NCBI GenBank assembly: GCA_016721305.1
Contig: JADKIH010000003.1
Location: 248,001 to 312,000, forward strand
Reading direction: 5' to 3'
DNA from: Bacteroidota bacterium
GTDB taxonomy: Bacteria; Bacteroidota; Bacteroidia; AKYH767-A; 2013-40CM-41-45
DNA length: 64,000 bases
Shown: positions 27,876-36,576 of the stretch, one piece after another
Layout: each line of letters opens with the position of its first letter
Numbering within the stretch: position 1 is the first letter of the stretch
Notes under the pieces: model-generated
Told to the model about the DNA's origin: nothing
What the model saw: the letters and a program-made list of their open reading frames with translations, nothing else
Database searches by the model: none
Made by a program: the position numbers and the translations under genes

Positions 27876-28773
27876 AGCGAAGCACACAAGTTCCCGCGCC
27901 CGCCAAATTACCGTCGATATATACCTCGAGCATGTAAGTTCCCGGAGGGAACATTTTATCTTGTTGCTCTTCGTAATCCATACAAACGTTTTGTTTCGCA
28001 CCGGTGAAGTCAATGTTCTTCATTGCTGCATACATCACTTCTTCGCCACCTGATGTGCGGAATGAACTAGAGCCTGTGCTCTTATTGCCCACAGCTTTAC
28101 CACCCGGTTCGGTGATTTTCATATAAACAGCTTTTTCGCCGGTCTTTGCAATCTTATTATCGAGCACATCAAAACAAACACTCAGTTTGTGAGTACGTTT
28201 CGCGAGAGCGGTTTCAACAAACTTACCGTTTCCTTTACGCTTGAATGATTGAACTTTGAAATACTCTGCTTTCAACACCGAAGCCGTAGCTGTCGTAGTT
28301 TCAAGGTTTTTCTTCAACTCTTCTTTTTGTCCTGTGAGTTCTTCTTTCTCGGCAACGAGTTGTTTGTTTGCCATCAACAATGAGTCGATGCGGCCCAAAT
28401 ATTCGTCGCGAAGAAGTTGAAGGTCGGCAAGCTGTTGCTTCATTTTCTCGTTCAAAAGCTTCAGATTCTTTTCGCTTGAACCAAGGTTTCTGATTTTTTT
28501 GCCCTGCTCATCAATTTTCGCCTGAGCTTCGTTGAGGAGGCTATCAAGATTTGCAGAGATACCACGATATTTTTCGAGTTCCGACTTCGTGTCCGACAAT
28601 TCTTTTTCAACATTCACGCGCTCAACAATCAAAGTATCTACGCGCTGGTCGTAGTTATTGACAGTTGTTTCGTGATTTCGCCATTGGTAAATGTTTAACA
28701 CGGCAGAAAGTAACAACAAAACGATCCATATCGTACTTTTGTTCTTGCCTTGTTCTTGGTTTGGAGTTTCCAT
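27874..28773 (-). CDS. Membrane-anchored coiled-coil protein, unknown function
   Basis: The protein has 299 residues: a short cytoplasmic N-terminus, a transmembrane helix (IWIVLLLLSAVLNIYQW, about 14-31), a long coiled coil (about 40-165, rich in E, K, L) and a C-terminal beta-rich domain (about 170-299; HKLSVCFDVLDNKIA, YMLEVYIDGNLAG). Topology suggests a periplasmic coiled-coil spacer and a binding head. I do not recognise the family name. It stands alone on its strand. Confidence 0.7.
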   Translation of the reverse strand: METPNQEQGKNKSTIWIVLLLLSAVLNIYQWRNHETTVNNYDQRVDTLIVERVNVEKELSDTKSELEKYRGISANLDSLLNEAQAKIDEQGKKIRNLGSSEKNLKLLNEKMKQQLADLQLLRDEYLGRIDSLLMANKQLVAEKEELTGQKEELKKNLETTTATASVLKAEYFKVQSFKRKGNGKFVETALAKRTHKLSVCFDVLDNKIAKTGEKAVYMKITEPGGKAVGNKSTGSSSFRTSGGEEVMYAAMKNIDFTGAKQNVCMDYEEQQDKMFPPGTYMLEVYIDGNLAGAGTCVLR

Positions 28774-29188
28774 TATATGATTTTTACGTGTGATTGAATA
28801 GTCGTTGTAAAATTAAGATTGTCTCTCAGGCAAAGCATCCTCACCCTTAAAAGTTATGAAACGCGTTTTTCACAATATTATTGACGCCTTTTTAGTGTAT
28901 TAATCACACTTTGTTTCAGTATTTCTCAATTAAAATATTAAAAACCATAGCGCCATCATTTTCCCTCCCAAATTACCCATCAAATCAACGAAACAAAATC
29001 AACCCAATCCCCAACACCATCTTCTCTCCCTGCCGCAATCCCGAAATCCTGTAATCCCTTAACCCACTGTTTATTAACCCCCTTCTGCATAAATATTTTA
29101 TAACACCGTTTTAACAGCAATAACACACCTTAATTTTATCTTTCGACGGGCTTATTGCGACTGTTGCGCGCCCGCTTTTAAAAATATC
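28774..29188. other. Intergenic region upstream of rnr and the coiled-coil protein gene
   Basis: It is AT-rich and divergent, so it must hold both promoters. TATCTTTC at 29137-29144 resembles a -7 element for rnr, but no convincing -33 element accompanies it. I see no gene or repeat. Confidence 0.4.
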
Positions 29189-31522
29189 ATGAGTAAAAAA
29201 AACAAACACAACGAAAATCCGGCAAAAACTTTCTTGCTGGCCGAATTATTTAAAGCCTTTAATCGACACCCTAACAGGTCGTTCAACTATAAGCAGCTGA
29301 CAAGCCTGTTGAAGCCTGTTATTTCAGATCACGCAAAAGAGACTTTAGGTGAAGAAGCAAGTATAGAAGATCTCGGTATTGATCTTAAAAAGGATATCAT
29401 ATTTATTCTCGCAGAACTTCAGGACAAGGGCGACATCATTGAAACAGATCGCGGCAAATTTCAGCTGAAACCGAAGCATGCTTACATCGAAGGAATAATC
29501 GACATCACTTCCGGCGGTGCCGCATATTTGCTCAGCGAAACAAATGAAGATGATGTTTACATCGCTCCGAAAAATGTGAAGAATGCTTTGCATGGCGATC
29601 GAGTAAAAATTTATCTATACGCTCGTCACAAAAACCAGCGCATGGAAGGTGAAGTTGTGGATGTACTCGAGCGCGCGAAGACAGAATTCGTCGGTACGGC
29701 ACAGCTTTCGGGAAAATATGCTTTTGTCGTTCCCGACAGCAATAAAATGCTAGTCGACATTTTCATTCCGAATAATCAAACCAATGAAGCACAGAACGGA
29801 CAAAAAGTTATTGCGCAAATTGTAGATTGGCCGAAGGGAACAAAAAATCCGATCGGTAAAATAACAAAGCTTCTCGGCTGGCCGGGCGAAAACGATGTGG
29901 AGATGAATTCCATTCTCTCTGAATTCGGTTTCCCTCTCGAATTCCCTCGCCGTGTCGAAGACGAAGCCGAAGCTATTCCGCTTGCTATTTCAGCCGAAGA
30001 AATTAAAAAACGTCGCGACTTCCGTGGCATCACCACTTTCACAATCGATCCGGTTGATGCGAAGGATTTTGATGATGCGCTTTCTATTCAAAAGCTCGAT
30101 AACGGAAATTGGGAAATCGGCGTTCACATTGCCGACGTTTCGCATTATGTTCGTCCGACGACGCAGCTCGACAAAGAAGCATACTTCCGCGCGACTTCCG
30201 TTTATCTGGTCGATAGAGTAATTCCGATGTTGCCGGAGAAATTATCGAATGGCGTTTGCTCGCTTCGACCGAACGAAGACAAGCTTTGCTTCTCTGCAGT
30301 TTTTGAAATGAACGATAATGCAGAAGTAAAAAAGACGTGGTTTGGAAAAACCATTATTCACAGCATTCAACGATTTGCTTACGAAGACGCGCAAGAGGTA
30401 ATCGAAAAGCAAGAAGGTCGTTTGAAAGACGATATTCTCACAATGGATCGTCTCGCTAAGCTTCTTCGCAAAGAACGTTTCAAACACGGAGCTATTGCTT
30501 TCGAAAAAGTTGAAGTGCGTTTTAAGCTCGACGAAAAAGGAAAACCGCTGGGAGTTTATTTGAAAGAAAGTAAAGACGCCAACAAGCTGATTGAAGAGTT
30601 TATGCTATTGGCGAATAGATCTGTCGCCGAATTTGTAGGCAAGAAACACCACATTGTTACTGAAGGCAAAAAGAAAAAAGGCAAAGAAGAAGAAACCGTT
30701 CGAGTGGAGAAAAAGCCATTCGTATATCGTGTACACGACTCGCCTGTAAGTGACAAACTCGAGAATTTCTCCAACTTCGCTGCTCGCTGGGGCTACAAGC
30801 TCAAGCTGGGTAACGATAAAGAAATCGCTTCGTCACTTAACGGTTTGATGAAAGAGCTACACGGGAAGAAAGAACAGAACGTACTCGAGCAACTGGCGAT
30901 TCGTACCATGTCGAAAGCCATCTACACGACAGAAAATATCGGACACTACGGTTTAGCGTTCGATTACTATACACACTTTACATCGCCAATTCGTCGTTAT
31001 CCCGATGTGCTTGTTCACCGTTTGCTCGAATTTTATCTCGATGGCGGACATGGTGTCGAACAGGCTTTGCTCGAAGAACAGTGCAAGCATTCAACGGCGA
31101 TGGAGATTAAAGCATCCGAAGCCGAACGAGCTTCAACAAAATACAAGCAGGTCGAATTTCTGCAAGACAAGCTTGGCGAAGAGTTCGATGGTGTTATCAG
31201 CGGCGTAACCGAATGGGGCTTATACGTCGAAATCATCGAAAATAAATGTGAGGGTATGATTCGTCTCCGCGACCTTGACGACGACTTCTACGAATTCGAC
31301 GATACAAGCTATTGCGTCATTGGCTCTCGTACAAAACGAAAATACACTTTAGGTGATTTGGTGAAAATCCAGGTTGTCCGCTGCGATTTGATCAGAAAGC
31401 AAATCGACTTCCGAATAGTTTCTCGCATGTCGGAAGAAGGAGAGACAATCGTTTTGAAGAAACAACCCAAAGTACTTCGCGGTGGGCAGAGTTTTCATCG
31501 CAAAAAGTTCAGAAAACGGTAA
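29189..31522 (+). CDS. rnr: Ribonuclease R
   Basis: The protein has 777 residues. A helical N-terminal domain (1-80) is followed by two cold-shock-like OB domains (about 85-240), the RNB catalytic domain (about 265-610) and a C-terminal S1 domain (about 650-740). TFTIDPVDAKDFDDALSI carries the metal-binding aspartates. HYGLAFDYYTHFTSPIRRYPD is the conserved RNB signature. It degrades structured RNA 3' to 5'. A Lys/Glu-rich insertion (GKKKKGKEEETVRVEKK) interrupts the RNB domain near residue 495. It is a single gene with no close co-oriented partner. Confidence 0.95.
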   Translation: MSKKNKHNENPAKTFLLAELFKAFNRHPNRSFNYKQLTSLLKPVISDHAKETLGEEASIEDLGIDLKKDIIFILAELQDKGDIIETDRGKFQLKPKHAYIEGIIDITSGGAAYLLSETNEDDVYIAPKNVKNALHGDRVKIYLYARHKNQRMEGEVVDVLERAKTEFVGTAQLSGKYAFVVPDSNKMLVDIFIPNNQTNEAQNGQKVIAQIVDWPKGTKNPIGKITKLLGWPGENDVEMNSILSEFGFPLEFPRRVEDEAEAIPLAISAEEIKKRRDFRGITTFTIDPVDAKDFDDALSIQKLDNGNWEIGVHIADVSHYVRPTTQLDKEAYFRATSVYLVDRVIPMLPEKLSNGVCSLRPNEDKLCFSAVFEMNDNAEVKKTWFGKTIIHSIQRFAYEDAQEVIEKQEGRLKDDILTMDRLAKLLRKERFKHGAIAFEKVEVRFKLDEKGKPLGVYLKESKDANKLIEEFMLLANRSVAEFVGKKHHIVTEGKKKKGKEEETVRVEKKPFVYRVHDSPVSDKLENFSNFAARWGYKLKLGNDKEIASSLNGLMKELHGKKEQNVLEQLAIRTMSKAIYTTENIGHYGLAFDYYTHFTSPIRRYPDVLVHRLLEFYLDGGHGVEQALLEEQCKHSTAMEIKASEAERASTKYKQVEFLQDKLGEEFDGVISGVTEWGLYVEIIENKCEGMIRLRDLDDDFYEFDDTSYCVIGSRTKRKYTLGDLVKIQVVRCDLIRKQIDFRIVSRMSEEGETIVLKKQPKVLRGGQSFHRKKFRKR

Positions 31523-31641
31523 GCCTTAATTCTTTGCTTGTTTCTCAATAAGAACGACTATCTTTATCATAATTTCATATTGCTGCCCTTTTACGTCATA
31601 ATCGGCAGCACTTTTCGGCCCTACAGTTTAATTATTCTTTA

Positions 31642-32202
31642 GTGAAACTCTACATTAAGTATATGGTGAGCATCCGTTGCAAGATGCTGGTTAAAGATGA
31701 ATTAAAAAAACTTGGGATTAAATACACGTCAGTCGATCTTGGCGAAGTTGGTCTTGTTTCCATTATTTCACAAGAAAAACGAGATGAAATAAAAGTAGCA
31801 CTCCTCAAATCCGGTCTTGAACTTATGGATGACAAAAAGGCAATGCTTATTGAAAAAATCAAAAACGTTATTGTGGAAATGATTCACTATAACGACGATC
31901 TGCCTAAAGTAAATTTTTCAGACTATTTAAGCGAAAAACTTCAATACGATTATACCTATCTCGCCAACTTGTTTTCAGAAACAGAAGGAACAACGATTGA
32001 ACAATTTATTCTTCTGCACAAAATCGAGCGCGTAAAGGAGTTTATTATCTACGATGAATTAAATCTCACGGAAATTGCAGAGAAATTGCACTATAGCAGT
32101 GTGTCCCACCTCTCTGCACAATTCAAAAAGATCACCGGCCTTACTCCTTCCTTTTTCAAATCCCTTAAGCATAAAAAGAGGGGGGCGATTGAGAGCCTTT
32201 AA
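31642..32202 (+). CDS. AraC-type regulator with small N-terminal domain (paralogue 1)
   Basis: The protein has 186 residues. Residues 1-65 (MVSIRCKMLVKDELKKLG) look like a small ferredoxin-like alpha/beta domain resembling heavy-metal-associated domains, without a CxxC. The C-terminal 105 residues are an AraC/XylS double helix-turn-helix: YTYLANLFSETEGTTIEQF and LTEIAEKLHYSSVSHLSAQF, then KKITGLTPSFFK. The same-length paralogue at 43054 is about two-thirds identical by eye. It borders the stress island on the left and is a candidate activator of the 21-bp direct-repeat promoters there; this link is inference. Confidence 0.85.
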   Translation: MKLYIKYMVSIRCKMLVKDELKKLGIKYTSVDLGEVGLVSIISQEKRDEIKVALLKSGLELMDDKKAMLIEKIKNVIVEMIHYNDDLPKVNFSDYLSEKLQYDYTYLANLFSETEGTTIEQFILLHKIERVKEFIIYDELNLTEIAEKLHYSSVSHLSAQFKKITGLTPSFFKSLKHKKRGAIESL

Positions 32203-32293
32203 TGTTGGCGGTAAGTGGTAAGTAGTAAGTTGACTTGTTGTTGTTGTGGAAGCCCCAAGGGCGTATTCATTTAATGCTTGGCCGGTACAAAAA

Positions 32294-32345
32294 AGCATTT
32301 CTGAATTCTGAATTCATACTTTTGAATTCACAACTCAGAAATGCT
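32294..32345 (-). terminator. Intrinsic terminator of the coiled-coil lipoprotein gene
   Basis: Arms AGCATTTCTGA (32294-32304) and TCAGAAATGCT (32335-32345) enclose a second, GAATTC-based stem. On the minus strand a run of six U follows. Confidence 0.8.
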
Positions 32346-32366
32346 GACAATCTTCAATCTGCAGTA

Positions 32367-33227
32367 TTAATCTTTCACAACAACCAAATATTTCGAAGAG
32401 CTCCAGAAAGTTTCCGGGTTGATGATAAGAATGTTCTTAACCATCTTTTTATCTTTTTCGTCCATCACTAATTGATACGATCCGGAAGGGTGGTTTGTAA
32501 TAATCTTCATGTCACTATTTACGGTGATAATATTTGTTTGCGTATAGTCGATTTTTGTAAACTTGCTATTATCGAAATCGTTTTTCAACATCGACGTTCT
32601 TCCGATACCCAACAATCCGCCCTGGCGATCGATCACTTTTGCATCCTTTAAATCACCGGATTTTCCAACGATAAAATAAGCCGTGTGCAATGCTTCTGTT
32701 TCATTTGCGATAGTTGTTGCTTGTGCCGTGTTTTGAGCGGTTAAGGTGTCAACCACAATCTCCAGTTGAGCTACACGCGCATCCAATCCGGCTAACTTTA
32801 CGTTTAACTCAGCCAGTTCAGCATTCTTTTCGGCTAATTGATCGTTCAACTGAGCAATTGCCTTTTCGAGCTGCACGTTTTTATTTGATGAGCTTCGTGC
32901 ACGTTTGGTGAGCCTAGCGATTTCGTTGCGATTCTTCTCCATTAATTGATTGATCGCGGCAATTTCATTGTTGATTCGAACTTTCTGTGTTTGCTTCAGT
33001 TCGCCGTTTCCGGTAGAGTTGATAGATATTACGTTTTGCTTTGCGGCAACCGAATCCAAGTTGCTTTCTACCCTATTAAAAGAGATAATAAACTCGCTTA
33101 ATGTCGAGTCGCGCTCATTAATTACAGAAACAAGCGAATCGCGCTCCCGATTAGAGGCTTCCTGATTGTTTTGATTGCAAGATGAAATGATGGCCATTCC
33201 AATTACTATTAACAAGTACTTTTTCAT
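32367..33227 (-). CDS. Coiled-coil lipoprotein
   Basis: I chose the ATG at 33227 (MKKYLLIVIGMAIISSCNQ), which gives a lipoprotein signal with lipobox ISSC and acylated Cys17; the longer frame adds 14 residues in front of the signal. The mature protein of about 270 residues has a long coiled coil (about 35-175), an AYFIVGKSGDLKDAKVID segment and a C-terminal beta-rich domain. It is probably anchored to the outer membrane. Its promoter is the divergent partner of the one at 33374 and carries the same paired boxes, so it belongs to the stress island. Function unknown. Confidence 0.8.
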   Translation of the reverse strand: MKKYLLIVIGMAIISSCNQNNQEASNRERDSLVSVINERDSTLSEFIISFNRVESNLDSVAAKQNVISINSTGNGELKQTQKVRINNEIAAINQLMEKNRNEIARLTKRARSSSNKNVQLEKAIAQLNDQLAEKNAELAELNVKLAGLDARVAQLEIVVDTLTAQNTAQATTIANETEALHTAYFIVGKSGDLKDAKVIDRQGGLLGIGRTSMLKNDFDNSKFTKIDYTQTNIITVNSDMKIITNHPSGSYQLVMDEKDKKMVKNILIINPETFWSSSKYLVVVKD

Positions 33228-33264
33228 GTTGTCCATTTTAAAATTGTTTTCGGAGAATTTATCA

Positions 33265-33332
33265 CGCAAAGAACGGGGGGCATATTTACATACGCATTAC
33301 ATAACTTTTGCTATTAGTTACATCATTCACAC
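33265..33332 (-). promoter_or_regulatory. Island promoter 1: paired 21-bp boxes (lipoprotein gene)
   Basis: On the minus strand, GTGTGAATGATGTAAC (33332-33317), then GTTATGTAAT (33305-33296) ending 21 bp later, then 25 bp to the TTTG at 33270-33267. The lipoprotein ATG is at 33227. Confidence 0.8.
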
Positions 33333-33373
33333 ATTAATAAGCCATATTATCATCTCAACACTGTTACAAATCT

Positions 33374-33439
33374 GTGAATGATGTAACAATTTGACATAGT
33401 TGTATAACAGGTGAGGGCGTTTCTCTTTGCAACTTTGTA
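33374..33439 (+). promoter_or_regulatory. Island promoter 2: paired 21-bp boxes (102-residue protein operon)
   Basis: GTGAATGATGTAAC (33374-33387) and TTGTATAAC (33400-33408) end 21 bp apart, then 25 bp to TTTGTA (33434-33439). The ATG follows at 33471. It is back to back with island promoter 1. Confidence 0.85.
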
Positions 33440-33470
33440 TCATTATTTAAACAACTAAACTAACCGTAAA

Positions 33471-33779
33471 ATGAAATATCTCGTCTTTACTTTGTTGGGA
33501 CTATCTCTGCTTCTGTCAGTCAATACGAAAGCTGAACTTGTACCGGCATCTACTCCAACGACAAAAAATATTGTAGAAGAAAAAAGGGCACAGGTTCTTT
33601 GGGCTCGCTTAAATGAAATCAAGGAAATGGATGCCTCAAATATGACCGCTTCAGAAAAGAGAAGTATGCGCAAAGAGGTTCGCTCAATAAATTCAGAGCT
33701 GAAGACTCTTGGCGATGGTGTTTACTTATCTGTCGGAGCAATAATTATCATTATTCTTCTTTTGATTCTTCTACTTTGA
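33471..33779 (+). CDS. Small secreted or membrane protein with C-terminal hydrophobic tail
   Basis: The protein has 102 residues: a signal peptide (1-21), a charged helical middle (RAQVLWARLNEIKEMDASNM, then SEKRSMRKEVRSINSELK) and a C-terminal helix made almost wholly of I and L (about 85-102). Similar short proteins are common in Bacteroidota but lack a known function. It is the first gene after island promoter 2 and heads a row of small genes, probably an operon reaching 34925. Confidence 0.7.
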   Translation: MKYLVFTLLGLSLLLSVNTKAELVPASTPTTKNIVEEKRAQVLWARLNEIKEMDASNMTASEKRSMRKEVRSINSELKTLGDGVYLSVGAIIIIILLLILLL

Positions 33780-33834
33780 TAGCGACCGCCTTTACTTTTT
33801 CATTCTTATACATTCCATTTAAAAAATCAAAATC

Positions 33835-33990
33835 ATGGGAAACATTCTTTATATCATAGCCGTCGTTTTAATCATTCTTTGGTTAATCGGTTTTGTTGGA
33901 TACGCTGCCGGTGGACTAATTCATATTTTGTTAGTCATAGCTATTATCGCTGTTCTTCTTCGCATAATTCAGGGGAATAAGCCTATATAA
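33835..33990 (+). CDS. lmo0937-family small membrane protein
   Basis: The protein has 51 residues with two hydrophobic helices: MGNILYIIAVVLIILWLIG, then AAGGLIHILLVIAIIAVLLR. This matches the lmo0937/DUF5670 family of tiny stress-linked membrane proteins from memory. It starts 55 bp after the previous gene and lies within the stress island. Role unknown. Confidence 0.8.
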   Translation: MGNILYIIAVVLIILWLIGFVGYAAGGLIHILLVIAIIAVLLRIIQGNKPI

Positions 33991-34040
33991 TCTGGCACAA
34001 TGGCCAATTTATCTTCAACTACCTTTTTATAAAAACGAGC

Positions 34041-34262
34041 ATGTCAATAAAAACAGCGTGGGTTTCAATGATAGTCATAGGAATAATTATGATGATATAT
34101 ACCGGATTCGATTACTCAACAACTAAAAAGGTGGCTGATATTGGTCCGATAAAAATAAATAAGGAAACAGACCATCCGGTTCGCTGGTCACCTATTGTTG
34201 GCGCTGTTTTGATTTTGGGTGGCGTTGTCGTAATGACAAGAGATAAAAAGGCAAAGTCTTAA
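34041..34262 (+). CDS. Small two-helix membrane protein
   Basis: The protein has 73 residues. Helix one is WVSMIVIGIIMMIYTGF (about 7-23) and helix two WSPIVGAVLILGGVVVM (about 49-65), joined by a polar loop (KVADIGPIKINKETDHP). Similar proteins occur beside stress genes in Bacteroidota. Function unknown. It is 50 bp after the lmo0937-type gene. Confidence 0.65.
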   Translation: MSIKTAWVSMIVIGIIMMIYTGFDYSTTKKVADIGPIKINKETDHPVRWSPIVGAVLILGGVVVMTRDKKAKS

Positions 34263-34290
34263 CCGAAAAAAGATTAACCCATATTCAATC

Positions 34291-34539
34291 ATGCACATCA
34301 TGACAAACAACGAGCTAAGCAACAACATTGTTCACCTGACAATGGCCATAGATCGGCATTATCCGGAGCTGACGGGGTTCCTGGATGAAATGCCGGCAGA
34401 ATACCCGGAAACAATCGGCCGACACGTATCAACGCTCAACTTGAAACTCTACTATGATTCGCTTGCGGCAATTTTAAGAAATTACAATGTTTACCATGCG
34501 GGTCCTGATAATACGTATATGCGAATAGAAAAAAAATAA
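34291..34539 (+). CDS. Small soluble protein, unknown function
   Basis: The protein has 82 residues, mostly helical, without signal or membrane segments. ELTGFLDEMPAEYPETI and SLAAILRNYNVYHAGP are its most distinctive parts. The in-frame ATG at 34300 (MTNNELSNN) could be the start. It ends 5 bp before the eRF1-like gene, so the two are probably co-translated. I do not recognise the family. Confidence 0.65.
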   Translation: MHIMTNNELSNNIVHLTMAIDRHYPELTGFLDEMPAEYPETIGRHVSTLNLKLYYDSLAAILRNYNVYHAGPDNTYMRIEKK

Positions 34540-34544
34540 ATTAT

Positions 34545-34925
34545 ATGAGCGAAAATAAATTATTGGGAATCTGGATGGATCATTCGGTTGCTCATCTGAT
34601 GGATTATTCAAAAGATCCCGTCGTGTCTTCAACAATTGAATCGGCGTTTACGAATCGAGCCAAAGATAGTGCGATCGGAAAAAGCGAACAGCTGATGCAT
34701 AATAAAGAACAACATCAACAGTCGGACTATTATTCCGCCTTAGGCGAAGTCATCAAAAATTATTCGAACGTCGTATTGTTTGGTCCAACTAGCGCAAAAA
34801 ACGAGCTCTTTAATGTTTTGAAAAAGGATCAGCATTTCGGAAAAATTAAAATCGAAATAATGAATACGGATAAGATGACCGAAAACCAGAGACTCGCTTT
34901 TGCAAAACAGAATCTCTTTAAATAA
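34545..34925 (+). CDS. eRF1-domain-like / host-attachment-type protein
   Basis: The protein has 126 residues. LLGIWMDHSVAHLMDYS at the start and YSNVVLFGPTSAKNELFN in the middle resemble the eRF1 domain 3-like (host-attachment, translational-machinery) proteins found in stress operons. A His/Gln-rich stretch (MHNKEQHQQSDYYSA) lies at about 51-65. It is the last gene of the operon started at 33471. Any ribosome link is only a family-level guess. Confidence 0.6.
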   Translation: MSENKLLGIWMDHSVAHLMDYSKDPVVSSTIESAFTNRAKDSAIGKSEQLMHNKEQHQQSDYYSALGEVIKNYSNVVLFGPTSAKNELFNVLKKDQHFGKIKIEIMNTDKMTENQRLAFAKQNLFK

Positions 34926-34990
34926 TCGCCGTTTTTAGTCATCGGCCTGCAACCGATGCACACTATCACCTTGTTTTATCCTCGTCAAAC

Positions 34991-35058
34991 GTGTGAATGA
35001 TATAACTAATATAAATAGTTGTGTAACTCATTTCACAAAACATGTAGCCACCTTTGTA
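34991..35058 (+). promoter_or_regulatory. Island promoter 3: paired 21-bp boxes (outer-membrane protein gene)
   Basis: GTGTGAATGATATAAC (34991-35006) and TTGTGTAAC (35019-35027) end 21 bp apart, then 25 bp to TTTGTA (35053-35058). The ATG is at 35083. Confidence 0.85.
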
Positions 35059-35082
35059 TCGTAATCATAAATAACAAACACA

Positions 35083-35763
35083 ATGAACTCTTTCAAGAAA
35101 AATATTTTAGCGGCCACGGTTTTAATATCGTTAACGACCGTAAATGTAAACCGCGCGTCAGCTCAAATGGGTGAATTTGGTATTCGCTTTATGCCGACAA
35201 TTTCTTCACTTGCTCTTAAAACATCTACAGGTGGTGCTGTTTCGGGAAAAGCGTCTATCGGTTTTGGTGCCGGTGTATTGCTTGGGTTCAACTTTAGTCA
35301 GAATGTTGGATTGCATGCAGAGGTAATTTATAACACCCTTTCTCAAAAATATACCGACACGGGAATGGATCGTACCATTACTCTTCGCTATGTAAACATC
35401 CCGTTACTTCTGTCATTAAACACAGGCATTTCAAAGCCGGTAAATCTGAACGTTGTTGTGGGTCCTCAAATTGGTCTGAGTGTTGGAAGTAAACTAAGCT
35501 CAACAACAGCTAGCGACGCCAACACGACACAAGCCGTTCTTGCTGTAAAAAAGGGTGATCTTGGTTTCGCTTATGGCCTTGGTCTTGATTTTGGAATGAA
35601 CGCAACGGGATCTATTCGTTTTGCTCTTGGATATCGTGGAGTAATCGGCTTAGTCGATATTAGTGACAACAGCAAAACTACAACGACAGATTCGTTTTAC
35701 GTGCTTGATAAAACACACGTGAAAACATATTCCGGTTACGCCGGCATCACCTTCCTTTTCTAA
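35083..35763 (+). CDS. Outer-membrane beta-barrel protein (PorT/OMP_b-brl type)
   Basis: The protein has 226 residues: a signal peptide (1-27, ending SAQ), then alternating amphipathic strands (VGLHAEVIYNTLSQKY, RYVNIPLLLSLNTG, VVVGPQIGLSVGSKL, IRFALGYRGVIGLVDI) and a C-terminal strand ending in F (YAGITFLF). RYVNIPLLL is the hallmark of the OMP beta-barrel domain of Bacteroidota. It is single, with its own promoter and terminator. A porin or structural barrel; substrate unknown. Confidence 0.85.
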   Translation: MNSFKKNILAATVLISLTTVNVNRASAQMGEFGIRFMPTISSLALKTSTGGAVSGKASIGFGAGVLLGFNFSQNVGLHAEVIYNTLSQKYTDTGMDRTITLRYVNIPLLLSLNTGISKPVNLNVVVGPQIGLSVGSKLSSTTASDANTTQAVLAVKKGDLGFAYGLGLDFGMNATGSIRFALGYRGVIGLVDISDNSKTTTTDSFYVLDKTHVKTYSGYAGITFLF

Positions 35764-35786
35764 TAGTGTATTTTTCCCTACACATC

Positions 35787-35815
35787 GCCCCGGCCAGCAG
35801 TGACCGGGGCTTTTT
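35787..35815 (+). terminator. Intrinsic terminator of the beta-barrel gene
   Basis: GCCCCGG (35787-35793) pairs with CCGGGGC (35804-35810), followed by five T. Confidence 0.85.
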
Positions 35816-35882
35816 CTGTGCTCTGATTTTTTTACAAAAACGAACCCGGAAGACTCTTTGCGATAATGAAACATCAACATCC

Positions 35883-35947
35883 GTGAATCATGTAAATTAT
35901 TTATAAAATTGTGTAATCAGTTTTCTCATGTGGAACGCACCTTTGTA
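35883..35947 (+). promoter_or_regulatory. Island promoter 4: paired 21-bp boxes (lipocalin-SDR operon)
   Basis: GTGAATCATGTAAA (35883-35896) and TTGTGTAAT (35909-35917) end 21 bp apart, then 24 bp to TTTGTA (35942-35947). The ATG is at 36040. Confidence 0.8.
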
Positions 35948-36039
35948 GTCTGGTAAACAAAGAGTGGTCGACCTCTTCTGCGGGTGATTTCTTCATCAAA
36001 AGATGTGGTTAATTTTTTCTCTTTCTCCTATCGGACTTT

Positions 36040-36576
36040 ATGGCCTCCATTTTAACCGAAACCCAAGAACTCAAAACCGTTCCCTTTGTTGATTTAGAAA
36101 AATACTCCGGGCTGTGGTATGAAATCGCATCTATTCCTTCGCGCTTTCAAAAAAACTGTACACATACGACCGCAAACTATACTCTTACAGACAAAGGCTA
36201 TGTTAAAGTGGTTAACCGCTGCTATAAAAACAATTTCAACGGACGAGTTGCACAAATAACCGGGCGGGCTTTTGCTGAAAAGAATTCGGGCAATAGCAAG
36301 CTTCGGGTACAATTCTTTTGGCCATTTAGCGCAGCCTACTGGATTATTGATCTTGACGATGATTATACATACGCCGTTGTTTCCGAACCACAAAAAGAAC
36401 GTCTGTGGATTCTTTCCCGCTCTCCGCAGATGCAGGAGATTACTTATGAGCAAATAAAAGACCGTGTTGAAAAAATGGGAATAAACACTTCGTTGCTCGT
36501 TCGCACCATTCAGGATGTCGGTTATCCGTCGGCCGAAGAAATTCGCGATGGCAATCCTTATAAAAAAGCAATATGA
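36040..36576 (+). CDS. Lipocalin (Blc-like)
   Basis: The protein has 178 residues. VDLEKYSGLWYEIASIPSRF holds the GxW lipocalin motif; YTLTDKGYVKVVNRC and YAVVSEPQKERLWILSRSP hold the second and third conserved regions (TDY-like and R). No signal peptide or lipobox is seen, unlike E. coli Blc, so it may be cytoplasmic. It likely binds lipids or fatty acids formed under stress. Its stop overlaps the SDR start by 4 bp (ATGA). Confidence 0.88.
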   Translation: MASILTETQELKTVPFVDLEKYSGLWYEIASIPSRFQKNCTHTTANYTLTDKGYVKVVNRCYKNNFNGRVAQITGRAFAEKNSGNSKLRVQFFWPFSAAYWIIDLDDDYTYAVVSEPQKERLWILSRSPQMQEITYEQIKDRVEKMGINTSLLVRTIQDVGYPSAEEIRDGNPYKKAI

